Of a stretch of 64,000 nucleotides of DNA, positions 8,486 to 16,670 are shown piece after piece. The position numbers were made by a program, and so were the translations under genes. The notes beneath the pieces were generated by a model. It did no database searches. It had not been told where the DNA came from and saw only the letters and a list, made by a program, of their open reading frames with translations. Numbering within the stretch: the first letter of the stretch is position 1; the number at the start of each line of letters is the position of its first letter. Location: contig NZ_JADNRM010000004.1 of NCBI RefSeq assembly GCF_021730445.1, positions 49,521 through 113,520 of the forward strand, in the 5' to 3' direction. The stretch comes from Phocaeicola faecalis (GTDB lineage Bacteria; Bacteroidota; Bacteroidia; Bacteroidales; Bacteroidaceae).

Positions 8486-9976
8486 ATGAAGAAAAAAGTA
8501 ATATCTCTGTTTATGTCCATCGGCCTTTCAATGACCGTCGGAGCGCAGACACAGACTGAAGAACATCAACGTCCCATTACGCTTGACGAGGCAATTGTGA
8601 TAGCCCGCACTCAGAGTGTGGATGCAGCCGTGGCATTGAATGAATTGAAAACCGCTTATTGGGAATATCGTACTTTTCGTGCCAATCTGTTGCCGGAAAT
8701 GAATCTGAAGGCTACACTGCCCAGCTATAACAAAAAATATAATTCATATCAGCAGGAGGACGGTACTTATACCTATGTCCGTAATAATAACTTGCAGATG
8801 AGTGGCGAATTGTCCATTGACCAAAATATTTGGTTCACAGGCGGTACGCTTTCGTTGAACTCTTCTCTTGATTTCCTGAAACAATTGGACGGTGACAAGT
8901 CTAAACGCTACATGTCTGTGCCTATCGCCTTGACGCTGAACCAGCCTATCTTCGGCGTTAATAACATCAAATGGGATCGCCGTATAGAGCCTGTGAGATA
9001 TGCCGAAGCAAAAGCCTCATTCCTCAGTGCTACCGAGAATGTGACAAGAACGACCATCAATTATTTCTTCAATCTTTTGTTGGCAAAAGAAAATGTAAAT
9101 ATAGCCCGACAGAACTTGGAGAATGCCAAGAAGTTGCACGAAGTGGCAAAGGCTAAGCGCAGTATGGGGCAAATTAGTGAAAATGATTTATTGCAATTGG
9201 AATTGAATGTGCTGGATGCCCGTTCTACCTTGACCGATAACGAGAGTACCTTGAAAAGCCGTATGTTCCAACTTCGCTCTTTTTTGGCGTTGAGCGAGGA
9301 TGAAGACTTGGAACCGGTCGTTCCGGGAAGTATCCCTTCGGTTTTGCTTAATTACGATGATGTGCTCGACAAGGCACTGACTAATAACTCTTTTGCTCAG
9401 AATATCCGTCGCCGTCAGTTGGAGGCTGATTATGAAGTGGCAAAGGCCAAAGGTGACCTTCGCGAGATAACATTGTATGCGCAGGTCGGTTTTACGGGAA
9501 CGAATAATGAGCTGAACACCGCATACCGTAATCTGAAAGATAATCAGATAGTGGAAGTCGGCTTCAAGATTCCTATTCTGGACTGGGGCAAGCGCAGGGG
9601 GAAAGTAAAGATTGCAAAGAGCAACCGCGATGTGGTGGAAAGCAGATTGCGTCAGGAAACAATGAACTTCAACCAGGATCTTTTCATCCTTGTAGAGCAG
9701 TTTAACAATCAGCAGATGCAGCTTCAGATAGCCAATGAAGCGGATAAGATTGCCGAGAAGCGTTATAATACCAATGTGGAGACTTTTATGATTGGAAAGA
9801 TTTCCACACTCGACCTGAACGATTCTCAGTTGAAGAAGGACGAGGCGCGGCAAAAGCATATCAATGAATTGTATGCCTATTGGTCTTATTACTATCAGAT
9901 TCGCAGCCTTACTTTATGGGACTTTACGGACAATACAGGCATTGATGCGGATTTTGAGAAGATTATCAAGCAGTAA
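8486..9976 (+). CDS. TolC-like outer membrane efflux protein
   Basis: A 496-aa TolC-family outer-membrane channel subunit. The start at 8486 gives a proper signal peptide (MKKKVISLFMSIGLSMTVGAQ); the upstream ATG at 8444 lies in the promoter. Two OEP repeats are visible: LDEAIVIARTQS near the N terminus and a second set of long coiled helices around 320-460 (NNSFAQNIRRRQLEADYEVA, then LRQETMNFNQDLF). The family forms trimeric export ducts working with a periplasmic adaptor and an ABC or RND pump. Together with the upstream permease array it suggests an export module, but no adaptor protein is in the window. Transcription is probably sigma54-dependent. Confidence 0.92.
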   Translation: MKKKVISLFMSIGLSMTVGAQTQTEEHQRPITLDEAIVIARTQSVDAAVALNELKTAYWEYRTFRANLLPEMNLKATLPSYNKKYNSYQQEDGTYTYVRNNNLQMSGELSIDQNIWFTGGTLSLNSSLDFLKQLDGDKSKRYMSVPIALTLNQPIFGVNNIKWDRRIEPVRYAEAKASFLSATENVTRTTINYFFNLLLAKENVNIARQNLENAKKLHEVAKAKRSMGQISENDLLQLELNVLDARSTLTDNESTLKSRMFQLRSFLALSEDEDLEPVVPGSIPSVLLNYDDVLDKALTNNSFAQNIRRRQLEADYEVAKAKGDLREITLYAQVGFTGTNNELNTAYRNLKDNQIVEVGFKIPILDWGKRRGKVKIAKSNRDVVESRLRQETMNFNQDLFILVEQFNNQQMQLQIANEADKIAEKRYNTNVETFMIGKISTLDLNDSQLKKDEARQKHINELYAYWSYYYQIRSLTLWDFTDNTGIDADFEKIIKQ

Positions 9977-9991
9977 TTGAATAATAATTTC

Positions 9992-9999
9992 TATTTTTG
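9992..9999 (+). promoter_or_regulatory. Bacteroides -7 element (TATTTTTG) before the response regulator
   Basis: TATTTTTG matches the Bacteroidetes sigmaABfr -7 consensus TAnnTTTG. It lies only 7 bp from ATG 10007, so a transcript from here would be leaderless or nearly so. A good -33 TTTG is not present at the usual spacing. Confidence 0.5.
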
Positions 10000-10006
10000 C
10001 ATCATT

Positions 10007-11362
10007 ATGATATTGATTATAGACGATGATAGTGCCATCCGTTCTTCTCTCAGCTTTATGCTGAAAAGAGCAAAGTATGAGGTTCAGGCGGTTGCAGGTC
10101 CGCGGGAAGCGATAGAAATTGTCCGTTCTGTGGCTCCTCAATTGATTTTGATGGATATGAATTTTACTTTGTCCACCACCGGAGAAGAAGGATTGACGCT
10201 TTTAAGGCAAGTAAAGATATTCCAACCCGATGTTCCTGTGATATTGATGACCGCATGGGGAAGTATTCAGTTGGCCGTGCAGGGTATGCAGGCAGGAGCT
10301 TTCGATTTTATCACGAAGCCGTGGAACAATGTCGCTTTGATGCAACGTATAGAAACGGCTCTCGAACTGACTGCCGATAAGCAGAAGCCTGAAGTGCCGG
10401 TAGTGGACAATGACGGTTTTGACCGCAGCCATATCATCGGAAAGAGTAAGCCGTTGATGGATGTGCTGGCTACCATCAAGAGGATAGCCCGCACCAATGC
10501 GTCTGTGCTGATTACGGGCGAAAGTGGAACCGGCAAGGAGTTGATAGCCGAAGCGGTGCATATCAATAGTCCCCGTGGCAAGAAACCGTTCGTAAAAGTA
10601 AATTTGGGAGGCATTTCGCATACATTGTTTGAGAGTGAGATGTTCGGCCATAAGAAAGGAGCGTTTACGGATGCCACTTCCGACCGTATGGGACGTTTTG
10701 AACTGGCAGACAAAGGAACTATCTTTTTGGATGAGATAGGAGACTTGGACTTGAGTTGCCAAGTGAAATTGCTTCGGGTGTTGCAGGAGCAGACCTTTGA
10801 GGTTTTGGGTGACAGTCGTCCCCGTAAGGTGGATATCCGTGTGGTGAGCGCTACCAATGCCGACCTCGCCCAAATGGTTCAGGAGCATACTTTCCGTGAA
10901 GATTTGTTCTATCGCATTAATCTGATAACGGTACATCTTCCTGCCTTGCGCGAACGCCGTGAAGACATTCCCTTGTTGGTGCGTCACTTTGCCGATAAGC
11001 AATGTGAAGCAAACGGCTTGCCTAAAGTGGACTTTACGGTAGAAGCGATGGACTACCTCAGCCGATTGCCTTATCCGGGGAATATCCGCGAATTGAAGAA
11101 TCTGGTGGAGCGCACGTTGCTGGTGAGCGGTAAACAGGTGCTGATGTCCGAAGACTTTAAAGCGCAATACCAATGTCCGTTGGAGCCGAAAGTGACTGCC
11201 AACTTACAGGGTATGACACTGGAAGAGATTGAAAAGCAAACCATTTTGCAGACATTGGAGAAGTATGGTAACAATATGTCTCAGGTAGCAACGGCACTCG
11301 GTATCAGCCGCGCTGCCCTTTATCGTAGATTGGAGAAGTATAATATTGTGGTAAACGATTAA
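10007..11362 (+). CDS. Sigma54-dependent NtrC-family response regulator
   Basis: A 451-aa regulator with a receiver domain (about 1-120; IIDDDSA acidic pocket, phospho-acceptor in LILMDMNF), an AAA+ sigma54-interaction domain (about 140-375; Walker A GESGTGKE, Walker B FLDEIGDL) and a C-terminal Fis-type HTH (MSQVATALGISRAALYRRL). The sigma54-contacting loop reads GAFTDA rather than the canonical GAFTGA. Start chosen at ATG 10007, which begins directly with the receiver fold. It is followed 8 bp later by its sensor kinase. Likely activates the sigma54-like promoter of tolC and perhaps the export module. Confidence 0.95.
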   Translation: MILIIDDDSAIRSSLSFMLKRAKYEVQAVAGPREAIEIVRSVAPQLILMDMNFTLSTTGEEGLTLLRQVKIFQPDVPVILMTAWGSIQLAVQGMQAGAFDFITKPWNNVALMQRIETALELTADKQKPEVPVVDNDGFDRSHIIGKSKPLMDVLATIKRIARTNASVLITGESGTGKELIAEAVHINSPRGKKPFVKVNLGGISHTLFESEMFGHKKGAFTDATSDRMGRFELADKGTIFLDEIGDLDLSCQVKLLRVLQEQTFEVLGDSRPRKVDIRVVSATNADLAQMVQEHTFREDLFYRINLITVHLPALRERREDIPLLVRHFADKQCEANGLPKVDFTVEAMDYLSRLPYPGNIRELKNLVERTLLVSGKQVLMSEDFKAQYQCPLEPKVTANLQGMTLEEIEKQTILQTLEKYGNNMSQVATALGISRAALYRRLEKYNIVVND

Positions 11363-11370
11363 ATTGGAAC

Positions 11371-12672
11371 ATGAAGCTGAAGTTCTTTTTCTTTATACTC
11401 TCATTACTGTTGCTGGCTGTCTGGGGAGTCTTGCTGGTGCTTTCCCTTAAGGAACGTGGCATGCTTTTTTATATGGTGGAGGGACTTATTACTTTCAGCC
11501 TCATCTTTCTTGTCTTTTTTTACCGTAAGGTGGTTAAACCGTTGGATACTATCGGCAATGGTATGGATTTGCTTCGCGAACAGGATTTCAGTAGCCGGCT
11601 CACTCTGGTGGGACAGAAAGAGGCGGATCGCATTGTTCTCGTCTTCAACCGCATGATGGAGCAATTGAAAGATGAACGACTGCGCTTGCGCGAGCAGAAT
11701 CATTTTCTTGATTTGCTGGTCAGCGTATCTCCAATGGGACTGATTATCCTCACTCTTGACGGACATATTTCAATGATTAATGCTGCTGCGCTCCGTTATT
11801 TGGACTATGCGGCAGGTGATGAAGTGAAGGGGCGTTTGCTTTGTGAGCTTACCTCACCTTTGGCGGAAGAGATAGAACGCATACCGAAAGATGCCAGTGA
11901 GACGGTTCGCCTGAGTGACTCCATGATTTACCGTTGTTCGCGGCTTTCGTTTGTCGACAGGGGATTTGCCCATCCGTTTATCTTGATAGAGAGCCTGACT
12001 TCCGAGGTGGTAAAGGCGGAGAAGAAGGCTTATGAGAAGGTAATCCGCATGATTGCGCACGAAGTCAACAATACGGTGGCGGGCATTACTTCTACCCTTG
12101 ATACGGTGGATGGTGCTTTGGAATGTATGGACGATACCGAAGATTTGCGCGAAGTGATGAAGGTATGTGTGGATCGTTGTTATAGTATGAGCCGTTTCAT
12201 CACAAACTTTGCCAATGTGGTGAAAATCCCCGAACCACAGTTACAATCGGTTTGTCTGAATGAGCGTGTGGCAGCCTGTAAAATGTTTATGGAGACTGTT
12301 TGCCGCAATCGTAATATTACGCTGCACATGACTTTATGTGATGAAAATCCGCGTGTCAATATGGATACATCTCTATTTGAACAGGTGCTGGTGAATATTA
12401 TAAAGAATGCCGCCGAGAGTATCGGTGGAGAAGGCAATATCTTTATCCGCACCTCTGTCTTTCCCACCATGCTTGAAATTGCCGATACAGGGGCCGGCAT
12501 CAGTAAAGAGGTGGAGGCGAAATTGTTCAGTCCTTTCTTTTCCACCAAGCCCAATGGACAGGGTATCGGCTTGATATTTATTCGTGAAGTGCTGATGAAG
12601 CATGGATGTACGTTCTCTTTGCGCACTTATTCTGACGGATTGACCCGCTTCCGTATCCGTTTCAATGTTTAA
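11371..12672 (+). CDS. Membrane sensor histidine kinase (NtrY/AtoS-like)
   Basis: This 433-aa kinase has two N-terminal membrane segments (about 5-25 and 30-50) with almost no periplasmic loop, a HAMP-like linker, a PAS-like domain (about 110-215), an H-box (MIAHEVNNTVAGI, His near residue 230) and a HATPase domain with ADTGAGI and GQGIGLIFIREVL. The short extracytoplasmic part suggests it senses a membrane or cytoplasmic cue. It is the cognate partner of the preceding regulator (8-bp gap). Its 3' end overlaps the convergent mltF-like gene by 11 bp. Confidence 0.93.
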   Translation: MKLKFFFFILSLLLLAVWGVLLVLSLKERGMLFYMVEGLITFSLIFLVFFYRKVVKPLDTIGNGMDLLREQDFSSRLTLVGQKEADRIVLVFNRMMEQLKDERLRLREQNHFLDLLVSVSPMGLIILTLDGHISMINAAALRYLDYAAGDEVKGRLLCELTSPLAEEIERIPKDASETVRLSDSMIYRCSRLSFVDRGFAHPFILIESLTSEVVKAEKKAYEKVIRMIAHEVNNTVAGITSTLDTVDGALECMDDTEDLREVMKVCVDRCYSMSRFITNFANVVKIPEPQLQSVCLNERVAACKMFMETVCRNRNITLHMTLCDENPRVNMDTSLFEQVLVNIIKNAAESIGGEGNIFIRTSVFPTMLEIADTGAGISKEVEAKLFSPFFSTKPNGQGIGLIFIREVLMKHGCTFSLRTYSDGLTRFRIRFNV

Positions 12673-14038
12673 TCTTGCTCTTGTAGACTTCACCCCGTCC
12701 TATTACTTCCTTTACAAAATTGAAAGTTTCCACTCCACGGAAATAGCCATTCTTGCAAACAGGATCGTTGAAGTATTCTTCATTGCTTTTCAGAAGGATG
12801 TAGTCGGCCACATTGTTGTCCCAAATGTACTTGTTCTTTCCGTATTTCTCGGCCAGTGCCATGGCGTCTGTGACATGTCCGATACCGGCATTGTAGGCTG
12901 CCAGAATAAACTTAATCCGTTCGTCGGGGTCGGGAATACGGCTGAAAGAGTTGGCAGTGGCGGCAATATATTTCACGGCTGCTTTAATGCTTTCTTCCGG
13001 GTTCTGTTCCATTCCGGCGGGAACACCCATGGCCCATGCGGTGCGGGGCATCAGTTGCATTAATCCTTTGGCACCTGCCCATGAGACAGCGGTAGTGTCG
13101 AAGTTCGATTCCGTATAGGCCAGCGAAGCCAGCAACCGCCAGTCCCAGTCAATCTCTTTGGCATATTTCTTGAATAACGGGTCATAGTGGGATATCTTTC
13201 CTTTCTGTACGGATAGGATAGAGCCGTGAGGCATCCGCTTGCTGATTTCAAAGTAACGTTTACTGCTTGCCCGGTAAGACGGAGAAGTCATGTTCTCCTG
13301 ATGCCATCGGGTAGCTGCAGCTGCCAGCAGGGGAGAGGTTTTTCTTACCGCCCACGAAGCACGTTGGTCGAAACTGATGGCAAGGGAAATGTTCAGATTC
13401 GGATAATATGTTTTGTTGAGTTTGGCCAGGTCGTTGTCGCAGATGGCATAATCGATGCTGCCGTTGGACACCTGCATGATGAGGTCTTCGGTGGTAACAC
13501 TGTCGTTCTCTACTTTATGAATCAGGATGCCGCCGCCCAGTTCCTTGTCCAGGTTTATCAGGCGGTCGAGGTACTTGCCGGGTTTCACATACACTTCTTT
13601 ACCTATCAGTTCGGTCACATTCTTCAGGGGGGGCACCTTGTTGCCGTTTCGTTGCACCAGCACTTGGTGGGTGATGATGTCTTCACCGCAAAACTCTACG
13701 CTGTCTTTAAACTCCTTCGTGATGGGAAGGTTATAAGCTATTAAATCGCCTTCGCCGGCCAGTAATTTATGTACCAGGTCGTGTGTATTCTTGGCAACTT
13801 CCACCTTTAGTTTCACACCGAGTGAACGGGCGAACTGTTCGGCCAGTTCATATTGAAACCCCATCGGTTCGCCCCGGTAGTTGAAATAAGAAGTCGAACT
13901 GTTGAGGGTCAGCACTACTAATTCCCCGCTGTCTTTTATTTGCGGCAAATCATAATTTGTCACTTCATTGCTCTGCGGCTTCGGGCGGCACGCCATCATG
14001 CAGATACAGGCGAGAAGAAGTAGCCAGACTTGTTTCAT
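12662..14038 (-). CDS. mltF: MltF-like membrane-bound lytic murein transglycosylase (lipoprotein)
   Basis: A 458-aa protein with a lipoprotein signal (LLLACICMMAC, lipid-modified Cys at 17), an N-terminal extracellular solute-binding (SBP_bac_3) domain (about 35-265) and a C-terminal SLT lysozyme-like domain (about 285-430) with catalytic Glu in LAYTESNF, the GLMQLMPRTA motif and AAYNAGIGHV. This is the MltF arrangement: it cleaves peptidoglycan glycan strands to anhydromuropeptides, controlled by the binding domain. It overlaps the upstream uridine kinase gene by 4 bp (ATGA), so the two form an operon. Confidence 0.93.
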   Translation of the reverse strand: MKQVWLLLLACICMMACRPKPQSNEVTNYDLPQIKDSGELVVLTLNSSTSYFNYRGEPMGFQYELAEQFARSLGVKLKVEVAKNTHDLVHKLLAGEGDLIAYNLPITKEFKDSVEFCGEDIITHQVLVQRNGNKVPPLKNVTELIGKEVYVKPGKYLDRLINLDKELGGGILIHKVENDSVTTEDLIMQVSNGSIDYAICDNDLAKLNKTYYPNLNISLAISFDQRASWAVRKTSPLLAAAATRWHQENMTSPSYRASSKRYFEISKRMPHGSILSVQKGKISHYDPLFKKYAKEIDWDWRLLASLAYTESNFDTTAVSWAGAKGLMQLMPRTAWAMGVPAGMEQNPEESIKAAVKYIAATANSFSRIPDPDERIKFILAAYNAGIGHVTDAMALAEKYGKNKYIWDNNVADYILLKSNEEYFNDPVCKNGYFRGVETFNFVKEVIGRGEVYKSKIKH

Positions 14039-14646
14039 TTGCCCAGAATCTTTTCGATATATAACTTAAGGATTTCAATCGCCTTCTGATTGTTGCCTCC
14101 ATTGGGGATAATAATGTCGGCATACTGCTTGGTCGGCTCGATGAATTCATCATGCATCGGCTTCAGGACATTGCGGTATTTGTCTATCAGCATTTCCAGA
14201 GGATGCCCTCTTTCCACCATGTCACGGGTAATGACACGCAACAGACGTTCGTCGGGTTCTGCATCTACAAAAATCTTCAAGTCCATCAGGTCACGCAATT
14301 CTTTGTCGTACAAACTCATAATCCCTTCTACGATAATGACTTCCTTTGGCTCTATATGAATGGTTTCGGAAAGACGTGTACATACAATATAGGAATAGGT
14401 GGGCTGCTCGATGGAGTGTCCTTTGCGCAGCTCGGCTATCTGTTGCTCAAAAAGCGGCCAGTCAAAAGCGTCGGGATGGTCGAAGTTAGTCTGTTTACGC
14501 CTTTCCAAAGGAAGGGAAGATTGGTCGTTGTAGTAAGAATCTTGTGGAATAACAGCAACGGAACCTTCGGGCAGGCTCTCTATTATTTTCTTGACTACGG
14601 TGGTCTTTCCTGAACCGGTTCCTCCGGCTATACCAATAATTATCAT
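14035..14646 (-). CDS. udk: Uridine kinase
   Basis: A 203-aa P-loop kinase with Walker A GIAGGTGSGKTT at the N terminus, the uridine-binding region (QDSYYNDQSSLP; FDHPDAFDW) and VIVEGIMSLYDKELRDLMDLK typical of the Udk family. It phosphorylates uridine and cytidine to UMP/CMP in pyrimidine salvage. It is first in a two-gene unit with the transglycosylase, driven by the minus-strand promoter at 14720-14727. Confidence 0.95.
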   Translation of the reverse strand: MIIIGIAGGTGSGKTTVVKKIIESLPEGSVAVIPQDSYYNDQSSLPLERRKQTNFDHPDAFDWPLFEQQIAELRKGHSIEQPTYSYIVCTRLSETIHIEPKEVIIVEGIMSLYDKELRDLMDLKIFVDAEPDERLLRVITRDMVERGHPLEMLIDKYRNVLKPMHDEFIEPTKQYADIIIPNGGNNQKAIEILKLYIEKILGK

Positions 14647-14677
14647 AATAATAGGATGTATTTTAAAACAAAACTGT

Positions 14678-14685
14678 TATTTTTG
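14678..14685 (+). promoter_or_regulatory. -7 element TATTTTTG for the Dabb gene
   Basis: TATTTTTG fits TAnnTTTG and gives a 5' UTR of about 60 nt before ATG 14752. It faces the udk promoter, so the 5' ends of the two transcripts would overlap by about 20-25 nt. Confidence 0.6.
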
Positions 14686-14719
14686 CATCAGGCTACTTGC
14701 GTTAGCCGGTGTTTAGTTA

Positions 14720-14727
14720 CAAAAGTA
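14720..14727 (-). promoter_or_regulatory. -7 element TACTTTTG for udk
   Basis: On the minus strand TACTTTTG matches TAnnTTTG and lies about 74 bp upstream of the udk ATG. Confidence 0.6.
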
Positions 14728-14751
14728 GAATAATTAATTAAAATATCAAGT

Positions 14752-15051
14752 ATGGTAAAGCATATAGTTTTATTTAAATTGAAAGAAACACTTCCGCAGG
14801 AAGAAAAACAGAAAGTGATGAATGATTTTAAGGTTGCTATCGAAGCATTGCCCGCAAAGATTAATTTCATTCGCAAGATATTTGTCGGTCTGAATATCAA
14901 TTCTGCCGAAGCGTGGGATATTTGTTTGGAGAGTGAGTTTGATACATTGGCAGACGTCAATGCGTATGCAACTCATCCCAATCATGTGGCGGCTGCCGGC
15001 ATCCTGAAAGATGCGAAAGAAGGACGCGCATGCGTGGATTACGAATTCTAA
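14752..15051 (+). CDS. Dabb (stress-responsive A/B barrel) domain protein
   Basis: A 99-aa protein covering a single Dabb domain: MVKHIVLFKLKE at the start, a central IRKIFVGLNI strand and YATHPNHVAAA near the C terminus. Such ferredoxin-like dimeric barrels occur as small cytoplasmic proteins of mostly unknown role; some are plant stress proteins or cyclases. It is followed after 9 bp by a hotdog thioesterase and probably co-transcribed with it. Function unknown beyond the fold. Confidence 0.88.
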   Translation: MVKHIVLFKLKETLPQEEKQKVMNDFKVAIEALPAKINFIRKIFVGLNINSAEAWDICLESEFDTLADVNAYATHPNHVAAAGILKDAKEGRACVDYEF

Positions 15052-15060
15052 ATGTAGCTT

Positions 15061-15552
15061 ATGAAAAAGATAATCAATCCCTGGAAGGGGATGGAAGGAT
15101 ATAATTGCTTTGGCTGCGCACCCAATAACGAAGCCGGAGTGAAGATGGAATTTTATGAAGATGGCGACGAGGTAATCAGCATTTGGAAACCTCAGCCACA
15201 GTTCCAGGGATGGATTGACACGCTGCATGGCGGCATACAGGCTGTGTTGCTGGACGAGATTTGTGCGTGGGTGATTCTGCGCAAGATGCAGACCACCGGT
15301 GTGACTTCGAAGATGGAAACCCGCTATATGAAACCTATCAGTACGAATGATTCACATATCGTGCTGCGTGCTTCTATCAGGGAAGTGAAGCGCAATATCA
15401 TTTTGGTGGATGCGGCTATCTATAACAATAAGGAGGAATTGTGTACCAAAGCGCTTTGCACTTACTTTACTTTCTCGCAGGAGAAGGCAAAAGAAGAGAT
15501 GCACTTCTTGCATTGCGATGTGGAGAACGACGAGCAGCTTCCTTTAATTTGA
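15061..15552 (+). CDS. PaaI-type hotdog-fold thioesterase
   Basis: A 163-aa single hotdog domain. The motif GWIDTLHGGIQAVLLDE is the catalytic/substrate region of the PaaI/YbgC-like acyl-CoA thioesterases, followed by strands KMETRYMKPI and IVLRASIREV. The N terminus NCFGCAPNNEAGVKM is typical of the subgroup. It likely hydrolyses an acyl-CoA; substrate unknown. It shares a transcript with the Dabb gene and ends just before the histidine leader region. Confidence 0.88.
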   Translation: MKKIINPWKGMEGYNCFGCAPNNEAGVKMEFYEDGDEVISIWKPQPQFQGWIDTLHGGIQAVLLDEICAWVILRKMQTTGVTSKMETRYMKPISTNDSHIVLRASIREVKRNIILVDAAIYNNKEELCTKALCTYFTFSQEKAKEEMHFLHCDVENDEQLPLI

Positions 15553-15605
15553 AAGAAAAACCGAAGTTTTTATGATAATTATTTGCTGTATTCATTTTAA
15601 TACTT

Positions 15606-15613
15606 TATTTTTG
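15606..15613 (+). promoter_or_regulatory. -7 element TATTTTTG of the histidine operon
   Basis: TATTTTTG lies 21 bp before the leader-peptide ATG, with no other start between. This sets the transcript to begin just upstream of the leader. Confidence 0.7.
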
Positions 15614-15634
15614 TCGCAAATAAAAAGAAAAACT

Positions 15635-15679
15635 ATGGTTAGAACAGCTACACATCATCATCATTTTCCTAACGAATAA
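15635..15679 (+). CDS. hisL: Histidine operon leader peptide
   Basis: A 14-codon frame reads MVRTATHHHHFPNE and stops with TAA. Four consecutive His codons (CAT) just before a terminator and hisG are the hallmark of ribosome-mediated attenuation: when charged His-tRNA is short, the ribosome stalls and the terminator does not form. The peptide is not related in sequence to the enterobacterial leader, but the layout is the same. Confidence 0.88.
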   Translation: MVRTATHHHHFPNE

Positions 15680-15716
15680 CGCGGTGGGCTGTGATGATAT
15701 TGTAGTATGATGATAT

Positions 15717-15747
15717 AAGGGCTTGCCGATGCGGTAAGCCCTTTTTT
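15717..15747 (+). terminator. Attenuator terminator of the his operon
   Basis: AAGGGCTTGCCG pairs with CGGTAAGCCCTT over an ATG loop (one G-T wobble) and is followed by TTTTT. It lies 37 bp after the leader stop codon and 36 bp before hisG. Between them, two TGATGAT repeats (near 15692 and 15709) are complementary to the CATCATCAT His codons and could form the alternative stems of an attenuator; which pairing is the antiterminator needs folding. Confidence 0.85.
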
Positions 15748-15783
15748 ATTCACTTGAACAATAATAATCAAAAGATAGAAAAT

Positions 15784-16635
15784 ATGCTTAGAATTGCAGT
15801 ACAATCCAAAGGCCGTTTGTTTGAAGAGACAATGGCATTGCTACAGGAAGCGGATATCAAGATTTCCTCTTCCAAAAGAATCTTATTGGTACAATCCTCT
15901 AATTTTCCCATCGAGGTGCTTTTTCTTCGTGATGATGATATTCCCCAATCCGTGGCTAGCGGTGTGGCCGACTTGGGCATTGTGGGGGAGAATGAGTTTT
16001 TGGAACGCAAAGAAGATGCAGCCGTTATTAAACGGCTGGGGTTCAGTAAGTGCCGTTTGTCTTTGGCCATCCCCAAGGATGTGGATTATCAGGGCTTGCC
16101 TTGGTTTGAAGGCCGTAAGATTGCCACTTCCTATCCGGGTATCTTGAAGGAATTTATGCAGAAGAATGGCATCAATGCAGATATTCATGTCATCACCGGT
16201 TCGGTGGAGATTGCTCCGGGAATCAGTTTGGCAGATGCTATCTTTGATATTGTGAGTTCGGGTTCTACATTGGTCAGCAACAGTCTGAAGGAAGTGGAAG
16301 TGGTGATGAAGAGCGAGGCATTACTGATTGGAAACAAGAATATGTCCGAAGATAAGAAGGAGATATTGAATGAATTATTGTTCCGCATTGAAGCGGTGAA
16401 AGCGGCGGAAGATAAGAAGTATGTATTGATGAATGCGCCTGCCGACCGGCTGAAAGAGATTATTGCAGTATTGCCCGGCATGAAGAGCCCCACGGTGATG
16501 CCTTTGGCACAAGAAGGTTGGTGCTCTGTACATACGGTGTTGGATGAGAAACGTTTTTGGGAGATTATCGGAAAACTGAAAGCATTGGGAGCGGAAGGTA
16601 TCCTGGTATTGCCCATAGAGAAGATGATAGTGTAA
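15784..16635 (+). CDS. hisG: ATP phosphoribosyltransferase (long form)
   Basis: First step of histidine synthesis: joins ATP and PRPP to phosphoribosyl-ATP. The 283-aa length and the C-terminal ACT-like regulatory part (from about residue 205, LLFRIEAVKAAEDKKYVLMN) mark the long, histidine-inhibited form that needs no HisZ. The PRPP region is visible as DIVSSGSTLVSN. Start is ATG 15784 (MLRIAVQSKGRL); an in-frame TTG 30 bp upstream is less likely. Controlled by the leader attenuator directly upstream. Confidence 0.96.
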   Translation: MLRIAVQSKGRLFEETMALLQEADIKISSSKRILLVQSSNFPIEVLFLRDDDIPQSVASGVADLGIVGENEFLERKEDAAVIKRLGFSKCRLSLAIPKDVDYQGLPWFEGRKIATSYPGILKEFMQKNGINADIHVITGSVEIAPGISLADAIFDIVSSGSTLVSNSLKEVEVVMKSEALLIGNKNMSEDKKEILNELLFRIEAVKAAEDKKYVLMNAPADRLKEIIAVLPGMKSPTVMPLAQEGWCSVHTVLDEKRFWEIIGKLKALGAEGILVLPIEKMIV

Positions 16636-16670
16636 AACGAGAAGGTATTCCATCTTTAAAAAGAAAGACT

